From assembly GCA_024529925.1 (NCBI GenBank), contig JAFEUB010000297.1, positions 280,001 to 344,000 on the forward strand: a DNA stretch of 64,000 nt, read 5' to 3'. The stretch is from Ophthalmolycus amberensis. Its lineage: Eukaryota; Chordata; Actinopteri; Perciformes; Zoarcidae. The position numbers and the translations under genes are program-made. Below, one piece after another: positions 34,954-47,338 of this stretch. The notes under the pieces are model-generated. The model was given only the letters and a program-made list of their open reading frames with translations, had not been told where the DNA came from and did no database searches. How positions within the stretch are numbered: the first letter of the stretch is position 1; each line of letters starts with the position of its first letter.

Positions 34954-35064
34954 GCTGCATGCTGCATGCTGCATGCTGCATGCTGCATGCTGCAGGCTGC
35001 AGGCTGCAGGCTGCATGCTGCATGCTGCAGGCTGCATGCTGCATGCTGCAGGCTGCAGGCTGCA
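34954..35064 (+). repeat. Heptamer array gctgcat/gctgcag
   Basis: About 16 units of 7 bp in blocks: gctgcat runs, then gctgcag runs, then mixed. Since 7 is not a multiple of three, the short Leu/Gln/Ala/Cys frames over it are artefacts of the stop-free motif. Confidence 0.95.
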
Positions 35065-35981
35065 GCTGCTCCCGTCTACTCAATGAAGACGCAGCGCTCC
35101 CCTCGCTTCCTACCAAACGCTGCTACGAGCTCTAATCCATGGAACCAAACATTAACCGACTAAAGACATTGCAGTTGCAAGATTAATGAAGGTGATAAAT
35201 GATGGTAAATTGAGAGCACTAATTATTCTCTTCCCCTCCACGACGTGTCCCCGGCCTTTGAGTCCAACAAAGTGCTGCAGTGGCGGCTCACCACTCATAC
35301 AAACGTTAACTCTACAAAGTGCTTGAGTTCAAATTCATCTGAATTCAGCGTGTGCAACAACATTCAAATTTGACACTTGACCTCATGTTTCCACCACTTG
35401 GTTGATTTTTAGTTGTTTTATTCTCCTCTCTCAAGCTCTCTCATCTTAAAGGGCCGGCTCTATTAAATGTTTGTCCTGCTAACGGTTTACAGACATTCAG
35501 CATGTTTTAAAAGCATCTAGCCGTTAACACATCACCTCTTTGAGCCGTTCAGGAGAAGAAATCACAAGCTGCAGTAAACAGAACGATGTTTAATCAAAGA
35601 ACAGCCAGTGGATGAAATACGCAGGGAGCCCATTAGATTAACATGAAGATGAAAAACAAAGTAGTGCTTTCTCTTCTGATGTGCTCTCCTTGAAATAACA
35701 CTCCATTGAAAAAAGGCCTAATGAAATTGTCAGTGCTTTTGTATTCTGATCAAAATGAAAGCTGCTAATGTGAAGCAATATAAACGAGAAAGAGAAAGAA
35801 AGAGTTCCCTTTGATCGCTGAATTAAAATGTTAAGTGCTGCCAAATGCATTTCTGTGACCACCCGATGAGCAGCCATTCCTCTTAGTAATTCTGCCCTGA
35901 CCCTTAAGAACGATGCTGCCACCTTAGCTTTCATTTCATCTCGTTTCATTTAACCGTCACTCCCCCCAGACCCAACTTCTA

Positions 35982-35984
<3 letters not shown>

Positions 35985-36047
<63 letters not shown>
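35985..36047 (+). repeat. (TC)n microsatellite
   Basis: About 31 uninterrupted TC units. Confidence 0.97.
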
Positions 36048-36050
<3 letters not shown>

Positions 36051-36575
36051 TACTGGCAGAGGTCACTCAGGAAGACAACTTCATTTTTATTCATGTGCTC
36101 TTTCATGTGAGGAGCTCTCTAAATCTCTAAATACACTTCCGGGAGATGTAATCTTTTGTGTTCTGGTAAACACTAAAGATAGATGGAAACATTTGCAACC
36201 TTTGTTGGTGTTACTCTTTTTCCAGTTGAGAGAACAGAGAAAGGGGATAACATAGCAATATGCTCTATTAGTACTGAGTTTACACTATTAGCAGCCAACT
36301 AGCTTAAACAGACCTTTATGGCTGGGGTCAGAGGTTAACTCTCATCATTCATGCTCAGGCATCTGCTGTGGAAGTTATTGCTGCAAATGAAGTTTTTTAA
36401 AAAGTAATGAGATGCTTTTAAAAGCTGTAATGTATGCTCAGAGGTGAATGGTCACTGTCAGTAACCATTTTAACATTCTGAAGAGATGGATGCAGGCAAA
36501 TTATGAATTATTATTATTATGAATGAGTCTAATCCACGTCAGCCATACTATGTTATGGGATGATGTTCTTTAAAG

Positions 36576-36730
36576 CTTGAAGTGACAATGATTTTCATTA
36601 ACGAATAACATGTTAAATACTTTTGATTTATGGATTCATTATTTTGATAAAATGTCAGAAAATAAAGAAAACCATGATAATGTCCACAGAGCCCAAAGTG
36701 ATTCAATGAATTGCTCGTATTGTCCAACAG
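36576..36730 (+). repeat. Remnant of 'aaaatgtcagaaaat' transposon
   Basis: The interior text 'tttgataaaatgtcagaaaa' followed by 'gtccacagagcccaaagtga' and 'tcgtattgtccaacag' resembles the middle of the same common teleost element whose end I suspect at 4191. Another AT-rich end-like piece (atgaatcaacgaattatttcagc) lies at about 37366-37390. Termini are degraded. Confidence 0.45.
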
Positions 36731-37161
36731 CCAGAGCCTGACCAAGATTATAGCGTGTGCTCCTTCCACCTCCAATCATTGTGTTCATCCACTCACAGAG
36801 ACGTAGCTTTATATATTTAAGACTAAGCTTTGCAGATCACTTAATATAAACTATATTTCTCACAATGACGTTGTAGATTATAGGTCAGCTTTCTCTATGA
36901 ATTCCAGGTGGAGTAACTGACGTTAGTTCTTGCTATTTATTACCTATCAGGGTTAGAATGTAATAGTTATGTGGTTGTGGGCTTTTCTTTGATAATATTT
37001 CGAAAGAATAGTAAAAGGTATACATTTCATTTTTTGTCGTCTGCTGTTTCCAACGTCAAGAAATAAATTGAAGTCAACCTGAAAACTTCTTCAAACAAAG
37101 AATATGTCTTTAATGTGTAACTGAATCAATAGATGTGAAAGTTCAAATGAAGCAAAGAACC

Positions 37162-37221
37162 GTTAGCACTGTTAGCGCCGTTAGCGCTGTTAGCACCGTT
37201 AACACTGTTAGCACCGTTAGC
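37162..37221 (+). repeat. 9-bp array gttagcacc/gttagcgct
   Basis: Six full 9-bp units plus gttagc, with purine/pyrimidine variation at positions 7 and 9 and one gttaac variant. Confidence 0.92.
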
Positions 37222-38694
37222 TTCAAGCCGCCGGCTCAGCCATCGAGACTTTGAGAGCCTTACAGAGGCAAAAGAAATGTTCTGAATAAACAATAGAGCA
37301 CCTTTGAATGGTGGATGAGCTTTTCTTTCATCTTTAAATGATTAAAAACAATCATTTTTAATTTTATGAATCAACGAATTATTTCAGCACTATAATGTTC
37401 ACAGAAGAAACATCAGTTAAAGAGAATCACTCCTTTGGCACAGACAACGTGTCCATGCACCGGTGAGAGTTCAATGTTAAGAATGTAAATGTGAGGCACA
37501 CATCACACTGAGTGACGGGAGTGTTGAGTTATTGTTGAGTTATTGTGTCAATGTGAACAGGCCTTCAGTGACCTTCTCCACTCTAGAGTGAACAGTTTAA
37601 TGTGCTGAGTTAGCTGCGAGGGGAATGAAGGGATGACGGAGGGATGAGGAGACAGACGCAGAGCTAGAGGGGTTGTGGCAATATTTATGGTGTCATGAAT
37701 GGTAATTAAATAGCACAGCGTTACTTTTATCAGCCTGATCTAATGATGACACAACCACTCATTAAAGACACAGTGTAATAGCTTCGGTCCCCATAATTCA
37801 CCCAAATGTAGTTTTAGGAATAAAAATGTCCGACTTTTCTTCACCTGCAGGTGCTTTACTAGACCGCTGGCAGCTGGGAAGGACTTACAACTTAAAACAT
37901 ACCCATGAACAGTTTAGGTAGGAGCTAATGGGGTTAACCAACCATGTCAGCTTCACTGATGAACAACCAACATATTTATAGTTTAGTTAAAATAAAACTT
38001 TACATCGAGGAATGAGAGGAAATGTGATGAGAAACACAAAGGATCAAAAAAACGTGAAGAATGAATATAGAATGAAAAAGGGCAGATAGTGAGGAAATAA
38101 AGAAGGCGGAGTCAAAGACATGCAAAGGACAGTGAAGACTATCGGCAGCTCGGACATCCTAGATGTATTACGCAAAGGCAGGCTGCTTGCAGGCTTCTGT
38201 GCTTCTTGCTTTACAGAGCAGATAACGGCAGACATAATTAAGACGACCAAAGGTATAAATCTTGTGTGTGAATGGCCCATTGCACATATCGACCGCACAA
38301 GTCATTTACATGGCCCTTTGAGAATTCGCCTCAGAGTTTTCTCTGACACTCACAGAAGGTAGTAGTGAGAGCGAGTCGACATAAAATACACTTCATTTCA
38401 AAGCTTCATTTCAGCGATTCTACTCAATGAAACGGAGACATTTTAATTAGTTTGGTGCAAGGTAACATGATGTGTTAGTACGGATCATCAATACTCATTT
38501 GTCCTGAAGAAAACTACCATCAATGAGTGAATGTGACGTGAATATGTTTCACTGGGTCTTGTAGAAATGCTTTTAAAAGTATTAAATCTGAAGTCCGGGG
38601 TTATAAACAGAGTGTTATGCAGTAGTTTAATGTACAACTTAAAGTGATATATTTACTGCGTCGTTCTGTCGTCCTGTTCTTTCTAGTATTGGCT

Positions 38695-39559
38695 TACATA
38701 CGTACATACTTACATACTTACATACTTAAATACTTACATACTTACATATGTACATACGTACATACTTACATACGTACATACTTAGATACGTACATACTTA
38801 GATACGTACATACTTACATACTTAGATACGTACATACTTACATACTTAGATACTTACATACGTACATACTTACATACTTACATACGTACATACTTACATA
38901 CGTACATACTTAGATACGTACATACTTACATATGTACATACTTAGATACTTACATACGTACATACTTAGATACGTACATACTTACATACGTACATACTTA
39001 GATACTTACATACTTAAATACTTAAATACTTACATACTTACATACGTACATACTTAGATACTTACATACGTACATACTTAGATACGTACATACTTAGATA
39101 CTTACATACGTACATACTTAGATACGTACATACTTAGATACGTACATACTTACATACTTAGATACTTACATACGTACATACTTACATACTTACATACGTA
39201 CATACTTACATACGTACATACTTAGATACGTACATACTTACATACGTACATACTTAGATACGTACATACTTACATACGTACATACTTACATACGTACATA
39301 CTTAGATACGTACATACTTACATATGTACATACTTAGATACTTACATACGTACATACTTAGATACGTACATACTTACATACGTACATACTTAGATACTTA
39401 CATACTTAAATACTTAAATACTTACATACTTACATACTATACGTACATACTTAGATACTTACATACGTACATACTTAGATACGTACATACTTAGATACTT
39501 ACATACGTACATACTTAGATACGTACATACTTAGATACGTACATACTTACATACGTACA
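38695..39559 (+). repeat. Tetranucleotide array (tacatactt/tacgtacat)
   Basis: 865 bp of 4-bp steps tac[a/g/t]-type with variants cata, cgta, ctta, gata and aata. It is not random: the rare 'cttaaatacttaaata' block at 39013 recurs at 39405, and 'catatgtaca' at 38929 recurs at 39321, both 392 bp apart, with matching variant order over at least about 240 bp. A 5-bp insertion (ctata near 39437) distinguishes the second copy. The Tyr/Thr/Leu/His frame over the left part is an artefact. Confidence 0.95.
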
Positions 39560-40963
39560 CTTGTTTACTATCAAAGCCAGCTATTTGTCTGTAAAAGGGT
39601 CAATATGTCAGCAGCCTCCGATCAGCCAACAGCAACATTCATTTATAATCACTCAGACAAGCGCGCGTTTGCTATGCATATCTATAATACAATATGTAGA
39701 ACTCAAACACCAAAACATCGATGTTCAACTGAACACTGGTTTGGGGTCTGAGCTACTCTTTAATGCTCACTACCCAGTGACACCAGTGCCATTTAGTTTA
39801 GTTCAATTCAAAAACTTTATTCATCTTCAGCAGGCATTGAACTAAACAATGGGATAGGTGCAGCAATGGTAATTATTAATTCAGTGTGTATATTGAACAT
39901 ATCTTCAGTTTGACGGCCAGTGATGCCTGCGCGTATAACCATGTTGATCCTTCTTGTTCTTCCATCCCACGTTACGTGAACACGCCTCTCCACACGGAGC
40001 CCTGTCAGGCCTCAGGGGAGCTGCAGCTGTTGAACTGAACAAAACATTTATTGTTCAGATCTCGTAGGATTTGTTTTGGATTGTTGGATCTGAAAACAGT
40101 GAGAACTTGACTATAAGCAGAAAAGTCATCAGAATATGATGTTGTACATGTTCATTCTTACTGTGAATATATGTTCAAAAAAATGTACACGCTATACGAA
40201 ATAGCAAAAAACTTCCCACTACCTCAGCAACATTTGCAGAGTCCCTGATGGGACTTTTACAATGGCTGTCTGTGGGAATTAGTGATTTGTTGTGACATTA
40301 CTGAAACACAAACACAAATATACAAAAGGAATTCCAGCTCCTCTCTCAGAACTATGGCTTTCATAGCATTCCCTCCAGCCTCATTTACCAACTGTAAGAC
40401 TCCCCCTCCAGTGGCGGGAGTAAGCAGCATGGAGGACCACGCCACGGTTCAGAAAAGAAGCCACATCTTAACCCACGCTACAGGTGTTAACACACACTCC
40501 TTTGAAGATGGTCTTAATTGGGTTAGGAGAAGGGAGGGGGGGTTGTAGTGAGCGTGCAGTCCATCGTTTGAAATCCTCCCCTCCTGATTTGAGGAGGTGT
40601 AAAGAGGAGAAAAGAGAGCTTTAATTGATCCCCTAGTGGTGTGTGCAGCTTGGCATCCCTCTCAGATGAAGGTGGGGGAGATGTTATGCAGGACTGGCTC
40701 CGCAATTATAGTCAAGCATCATCACACACTGGAGACTAAAGATTCGCGATTTTGTACAGTTTTTTAAATGTGTTACTGTGGATAAGATGCCCAATTCTGC
40801 CTTTTCCATTGTTCCAAAGGCTCTTTACAAAACGTGTTATGATGATATAAATGAGGTGTTTCAGACACTGTAAAACATGTAAAACCTTGAAGACAAGCAG
40901 AAGTACCAGCCATTAACAGAAAGCATTGGATGAATATTACAAACCTTTCTTGTAAAAATATCC
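39560..40963. other. Non-coding stretch, no gene seen
   Basis: Unique-looking DNA with small featureless frames. Text near 39792-39830 (tagttcaattcaaaaacttt, attcatcttcagcaggca) is reminiscent of a fish dispersed repeat but too short to call. Confidence 0.5.
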
Positions 40964-40991
40964 TATATATATATACACATATATATATATA

Positions 40992-41032
<41 letters not shown>

Positions 41033-41043
41033 TTATACACATA

Positions 41044-41109
<66 letters not shown>

Positions 41110-41115
41110 CACATA

Positions 41116-41153
<38 letters not shown>

Positions 41154-41194
41154 CATATATACATACACATATATATATATATATATATATACAT

Positions 41195-41266
<72 letters not shown>
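40964..41266 (+). repeat. (AT)n array with 'acatacac' interruptions
   Basis: About 300 bp of alternating AT interrupted by acatacac or acatat blocks that recur every 30-50 bp, which suggests amplification of a longer compound unit. The Tyr/Ile frames of up to 133 codons on both strands are artefacts. Confidence 0.95.
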
Positions 41267-41269
<3 letters not shown>

Positions 41270-41339
41270 GCAGGGAGGGTTGGTGGCGGCTTGGACTTCA
41301 CACCACGTGCGAAACTAAAAGTAAACATTAACATTTTGT

Positions 41340-41620
41340 CACGCAAGTTGTTGGTCACATGAGTGGTTTATCACACGCTTGTCTCGTGAGTTGTTGGTCA
41401 AGTTTACGTCAATCACGCTCTTTTTCTGAGCCTAACTAAGTGGTTTTGTTGCCTAAACTTAACTTCCTGTGAAGACAGAAGTTTATTTTGAAAAGACACG
41501 ATGCATGTAGAGTGGGAACTGACTGGTTCTCCATGAAGGGTACCTGGAGCGTCTTAGTTTGAGGATCAGGGCCACTGATCAGGACTTGGTATTTGATGAG
41601 TTAGGAGTGAGAATGGATGT
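41340..41620. repeat. Dispersed repeat, copy B of the 30.8-kb family
   Basis: It contains 'cctaactaagtggttttgtt' and 'gcctaaacttaacttcctgt' (41432-41473) and ends near 'ttaggagtgagaatgg' (41601-41616), the complement-oriented counterpart of 'ctcactccca' at 30825. The interior differs, so the copies are old or differently deleted. Confidence 0.45.
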
Positions 41621-43703
41621 TGATTATCGTGATTTGGGAAGGTGAAGAGACAACATACCATGCATCGTGGCTGTGCAGACTCTTTAGCAGCGTCTTTTCA
41701 CCAAAGCAATCCAATTAGACATAAAATACTGGTGTGAAGTAACACAAAGACAGCTCCGACTGTTGACGTTTGGCTGAGGCACTGAGGTGGTTTGACTGCC
41801 GATAGAGAGGTTGTTGCTTAGAGTCTGGTGTGTAGGTGTCATTGTTTGTGAGCAGAGGATGGGACACAGCAGGCGAGGGCGTGTCTGTTCGCATTGAAGA
41901 TAGAACAGCAATGCCAAAGTTATTCAGCAAATGTGTTTTGTAACCTTGCACTCTCAAAGTCACTTTCTATTTAGATGCTTGGATTGATAACTCAGTTAGT
42001 TTGCTTGCTCTCTTGACACTCACAGTTTCATGCAGCCTTTACTGACTTACTGTAACACACACACACACTCTCAATGCACTATTTACCTGCGCCTCTCTTT
42101 CCCATACACGCACTCACTCAAGAGCACGACACTATACAGCACCAAGTCGATAAATGAATCCTCAAATATATAAAGTCCCACATTACCTCAACCTTTGTGT
42201 CTCAATACCTTCCTGTGTTTCTATTCTCCATAGAACTCAGCTCTATCATCCACTTAACTCCCCCACAGAGGGGGAAACATCACCTGTTTCTCTTTCTATC
42301 CAAGTGAAAATCAAAGGAATGAAGCGACGCGTTGCTATGGCGATTGCAGCGATGTGGAATCTCATCATGTGAAATCGCTGCTCATCTGATCCGGTCTCAG
42401 TGGTTCCGGTGAAAAATCCCATTACAGGGTGAAACAGAAAAAACCAAAGCGCCTCGTTTTTAAGCCACTCTACTTTTGTGTTTCCACTTGCACCTTCTCG
42501 TTATCCTCTGCCTCATTCTCTCATCTCACTTGTCACAACTTTTCCAGGTGGCTGCATCTTAGCTCCTCTTCCAGGGCTTAATCTCCGTTGATATTCTTAT
42601 CACAGCTTTTATATCTAATCCCTTTGAAATACCCTCCTCTTTATCTTCCTCTGTTTCCTGCCATCTCCTTTGCTCTCACGTCGTCATTACATTCAATGAT
42701 TTCATCATGTCTTCCTCCTCTGCACCTGCTTGATTTCTCCTCACATCAAGACATCAAGGCCGTAACATGACTCCTTTCTTCTCAGAGATTTCAATAATCG
42801 CTCACCACAGCTTGTGCATGATACTTTTAATTAGACCATCAATGCCAAAAACTTTTCACGAATCATTCTTTCATGAAAACTGTTTTTATGTAGTTTATTT
42901 TATACATAACTCTTAAACACCTAATAATGTTTTTCTCTATTGATTCAAAGTCATATCTAATTCTTAATGATGTAAAGAAAGAGCCAAATAATGAGATGAA
43001 TGAAGCTAGCCGTGATGAAAGATAAACATGCTGCTGCTAGTGTCGCTCCACAGCAGCAGCCTCCAGTAGCTGCTGCCTCCATGTGTGCAGCTCAGCAGGG
43101 CCTGTGTTACTGTGAACAAGAGCCTTAACCATTTCATTAACTTCAGTCCATAATACGTTATGATTATATTACAGCGAAAGGTTTACTTCCTCTTCACATC
43201 GGGCGGAACGACACGCCTGTCAGGAGCTATTGGTTCAAGTTGTACTTTGGTGTGTCTTCCACAAGGTCCTTGGCTCTTATTCCCTTTGTGTCGTTTTCCA
43301 ACAATATGTCAACAAGCAATGTACTTGAACAGCTGCGAATGCCACAGTTGCTCCTCCCCATTGCTGTTCATCGTGCCTGCACAAGCGCTTCAAGTGTGTA
43401 AGCGTGCAGCTCTGCATGCATGCTTTTCTGCGCATGTGCTATTCAATGCATATAGCACCTTATTACACGATCAGATTATGCCCGTGTTTATCAGTGGCAT
43501 GATTAATGGACTTGGCCGAATAGAAGCAGAGAGCACTGAGGATTCATTTGGTACCTGACAAGTTTTATGTATCGGCTGTAAATTGTGGTCCTTCCACAAA
43601 ATGTAATTGTATTATTGAAAACGATGCTTCCACTCTAAGCATCAGTAATAGCTATGGTGCGTGAGATGTATGTGTCCAAGAGCCTTTTTGTTTGTTTCTG
43701 AGG

Positions 43704-43734
<31 letters not shown>

Positions 43735-43740
43735 GGAGAG
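43704..43740 (+). repeat. (GT)n-(GA)n compound microsatellite
   Basis: About 12 GT units pass directly into GA/GGGA text. Confidence 0.85.
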
Positions 43741-44684
43741 GAATGATGGCAGTGTGGGTGGAGCATACATTTTTAAATTGAAAACATGACACAGTGATGA
43801 TTTAGTGCTGTGCTAGAGAGCGGTGTTAGCAGTGAATGCTGCCTTTGAACACCAGAGCGAGGGCCGCGCTGTTATTCAGCTCTGCAAGTATAACTGCACT
43901 GTGAGAGAGGCACTTAAAACAAGCAGTCCGCTGCATGCCAAGGCTTCTATACACAAGGTTGATCCATTTCATTTAGCCCTTAATTAAAAGCACAATGAGA
44001 AGAATTCAGTGGTTTGCATTTAGTAAACAGTACATTCACAGCGTGCCCCTCCTCCCTGGCTCATCCAGCGTCGTGTCAGGTCGTGATTTCTGAAAATGAA
44101 TCACGGGGGGGGGATGTTTTCTAAACCTTTTTATTCATGAAGATATATCACAAACCCCAGTGGGCCGATATAGACTACGACGCCTGTTAGGCAGCTGTTA
44201 AAGTTACATGTATGGAATAATTGTGAACTTTAAATATAGTTTTGGAACTTGAACTCACTGCATTTGCAGGATTTAATAGAAATAAACATAAAATAGTACA
44301 GCACAACCTGTAGATTGGCTACATGCTTACCTTTCAGGGCGCTGCGCTGGTCTCCTGTGGAGGGCTGGCTCTTCTGCATGTCGCCCCTTCGTTCACCCAC
44401 ATCTCTGCATATCTCAGGAGAGGATCGACCACTGGTCCATTTACTGAAGTGAACAGCCACAGACTATTGTCACAGTGAAAGTCCATGTATGATGTTATTG
44501 TTTGCAATATAGACTGTTCTCATATTTCAGTGCTTTAATTAGATTCATTATTGACTAAATGAACATCATGTTGTATTGGAGAAACTAGCGATTCAGACCA
44601 TAAACTCATGTTTACAATATTTACTGAGGTAATAAATCAAGAGAGGAGTAGAGTCATTTTCTCATAGATTAGCATTAAACTTTA

Positions 44685-44765
44685 AAATGCTGGCTTTCTG
44701 AAAGAATGCAGGTTTACGGCACTTCCACATTGGCCTCACTGTCCAGAACCGGAGGATGCCGCCTG
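44685..44765 (+). repeat. Dispersed repeat, copy 2
   Basis: It carries gaatgcaggttta, ggcacttccacattggcc and accggaggatgccg, which align in order with the copy at 11293-11352 (gaatgcaagttca, cgtccacattggctt, agaggttgctg). Confidence 0.55.
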
Positions 44766-45124
44766 CTGCTGCAGGCCAACGAGTCATTAAGATGTGAAAA
44801 TGTATGAAATATATCAGAAGCATGAATTGTACACACTTTGTTTTATCAATTTTAATTAAATTGTATTTACATATACAAACAACATGCAAGCCTGACTTTG
44901 TTTAGTGACTTTCCAAGAACGGGGTCCAGTTAGATAACTCGCTGGTCTCTCAATCCAGCCTCCTGTAAAGTCTCTGTATGCAGAGGACACAGAGGTTAAT
45001 TAGCCTCCGACAGCGTTAGCGACAGCCATTCTGCATATCATAGCATCCGCCATTAAAGCTGCCTCGGCTCTCATAACAGACTGTTAATTCAGGCGGAGGG
45101 ACGTCTGATGGTTGACAATAACTC

Positions 45125-45414
<290 letters not shown>

Positions 45415-46540
45415 TGTGTGTACATCGTATACCTCGGGCAGGTCACGGTTTATTGGCTGCCGTCCTTTGAGGAAATACTTTGCATGCAGATGAAATAAAT
45501 GACGAGTGCGGCCGGTAAAGACCAGCTGAGACTTGGGTCATCTGTAAACTGGGTTTGTACATCCTGACATATCCTCCATTAATGATGTCCTGCTTACTAC
45601 ATTCAAATCATGACATTCCTTTGCTGCCGATCACTGTCTTCCTCAGCAGATGCTGCTCTACCATCTTGTCACATGAATTAATGAATCTGCTGTTGATGAT
45701 GTTCTTCTCAGCAGATGCAGTTTGGCTTGTTCGGCCAAAATAAATAATAGAAGCTGACAAACTTCATCTTGCATCAAGAGGGGACCTTCAAGCAAAAAAT
45801 TGCAGCACACTTCAACTAGATTTTCCATCAGCAAGTGTATGAAATATGTAATAATTATGCTATTACACATTGGTAAATTCAATAACGAGCTTGTTAAGAT
45901 TCGGAGCATGCAAGCCTCCGAAGTGAAGTAATGATCTCGCCAGAGACGAGCACTCTTACAATGATGAGGCCATCCAGGGACGGAAAACATTCAACAAAAT
46001 GTGTGTGTGTGTGAATGCTTGAATGTGGATAACCACAGCCTTTCTGTTTCTGAGTGTGTGAGTGTGTGTGTGTGTGAGTATCCGTGGGTGCACGTGCATC
46101 CTTATGCATGTGTGTTTTCCTTTGTTTAGAGTAATTAAAAGCTAATACGCAGCAGAATCAGCTCTGTGCTCTCTCCTCAATTAGTCGTCTGTTAAAAGAC
46201 ACACATTTCCATTCGTTATGAAGCCGCTTAATTATGATAGATTTCCTTCTCATTTTCCTCCGTTTACCGCTCACTTCTTTTGTCCCCCCTCCTTCTCTTT
46301 TCTATAATGGAACATAACTAGCTGAGTCATTTTTAATCAGCCATTATTATGGATTTTGATCAAATGTTTTTTGTTTTTTTTAATACTTACTACAGCAGCT
46401 TGATTTAAGACTGTTTTCTTTTTGTTCTTCATCATTATCGGTTTAACTCATCAGAGCTCATTTACTTCTACAGTAAGACACAGAGAGACAAACGGTGTAC
46501 AATGGAGGATTTCTTTCCTCTGACCCAGCTGCACAAAGTC

Positions 46541-46574
46541 AATGTGTGTGTGTGTGGGGGGGGGGGGGGGGGGG
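46541..46574 (+). repeat. (GT)n joined to G19
   Basis: A short GT array runs into 19 consecutive G. The same arrangement occurs at 54986-55018. A G19 run can form G-quadruplex and is prone to sequencing error. Confidence 0.92.
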
Positions 46575-46740
46575 TATCTTACCTACAGATCAAACATGCT
46601 CTTTGGATTATGTACTGTTCTGGGGAAAGTAATGTATTAACTGAAGTACAGCCCAGAAGTCTTTAACATATCTAGCTTGGAAATCATAATTTAAAAAAAC
46701 AAACATTAAATTCAGAAGACAACAACACTTAAACTGATAT

Positions 46741-46786
46741 GTATATATATATATATATATTTATATATATTTATATATATATATAT
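46741..46786 (+). repeat. (AT)n with TTT interruptions
   Basis: AT repeats broken by two 'atttat' steps. Confidence 0.9.
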
Positions 46787-47276
46787 TACCATTCAATTTG
46801 TACATGTACTGCTTTTTGTATGGATTCTCTTGTGTGTCCTCTTTCACTAAGTGCTTTGCTCTCATGTCTGCCGTTACTAAAATGTTTCATAGGCCTTGAG
46901 AGGTGCTTTGTGGGTTGAAGTTGATTTCCACAATAAGCACAAATTGAAGAACCGCTTCAATTCTGCTCAATCGTTCCTTTTGTATATATTTAAAAACCCA
47001 GTGATGAAGCTACACTGCTCTTTTTTTCCTGATGGATCCATGATTGCATGTGTGTGTTATTGATTGTGTACGTGCCCTGCTTCCATTGTTTACCGACACA
47101 GAATGTAAAGAAAAGACGGAGGGAAGCTCGCTAGCTCAGCTGTGTCACACACCAACGCAGCTCAGGCTGATCTGAGCTGCGGAGCAATGAAAGAGATGAT
47201 GGAGTGCTGCGCTTTCTCTGAATATGTATATTGGTTGTGAGGAAACTCATCATAGTCACAGCCAGTCACTCAGATC

Positions 47277-47338
47277 CACACACACACACGCACACGCACG
47301 CACACACGCACACACGCACACACACACACACGCACACA
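47277..47338 (+). repeat. (CA)n with CG steps
   Basis: CA repeats with regularly spaced cg interruptions, like the array at 8448. Confidence 0.9.

Larger units (their letters stand above)
35065..38694. other. Non-coding stretch with repeat remnants
   Basis: Mostly AT-rich unique-looking DNA with the CT array, a 9-bp array and transposon remnants listed separately. Stretches around 35.6-35.95 kb and 37.68-37.76 kb look homogeneous and repeat-free and could be conserved non-coding DNA, but that cannot be judged from one genome. Confidence 0.45.
41625..45124. other. Non-coding stretch, no gene seen
   Basis: It holds a (GT)n-(GA)n patch at 43704-43740, a G8 run at about 44104, and a dispersed-repeat piece at 44.69 kb. 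The 132-codon plus frame at 43160-43558 has a mixed, Cys-rich composition without a recognised domain and is left uncalled. Confidence 0.5.

Noticed and set aside
37162..37221. Telomere-like repeat (gttagc resembles ttaggg)
   Set aside because: The unit is a 9-mer gttagcacc/gttagcgct and does not contain ttaggg.
39911..39926. 'gacggccagtg' as vector contamination (M13-type primer site)
   Set aside because: Only about 10-11 bases match and no other vector sequence is adjacent.
43160..43558. 132-codon Cys-rich frame as a gene
   Set aside because: No recognisable family, no regular cysteine spacing, and no supporting signals around it.
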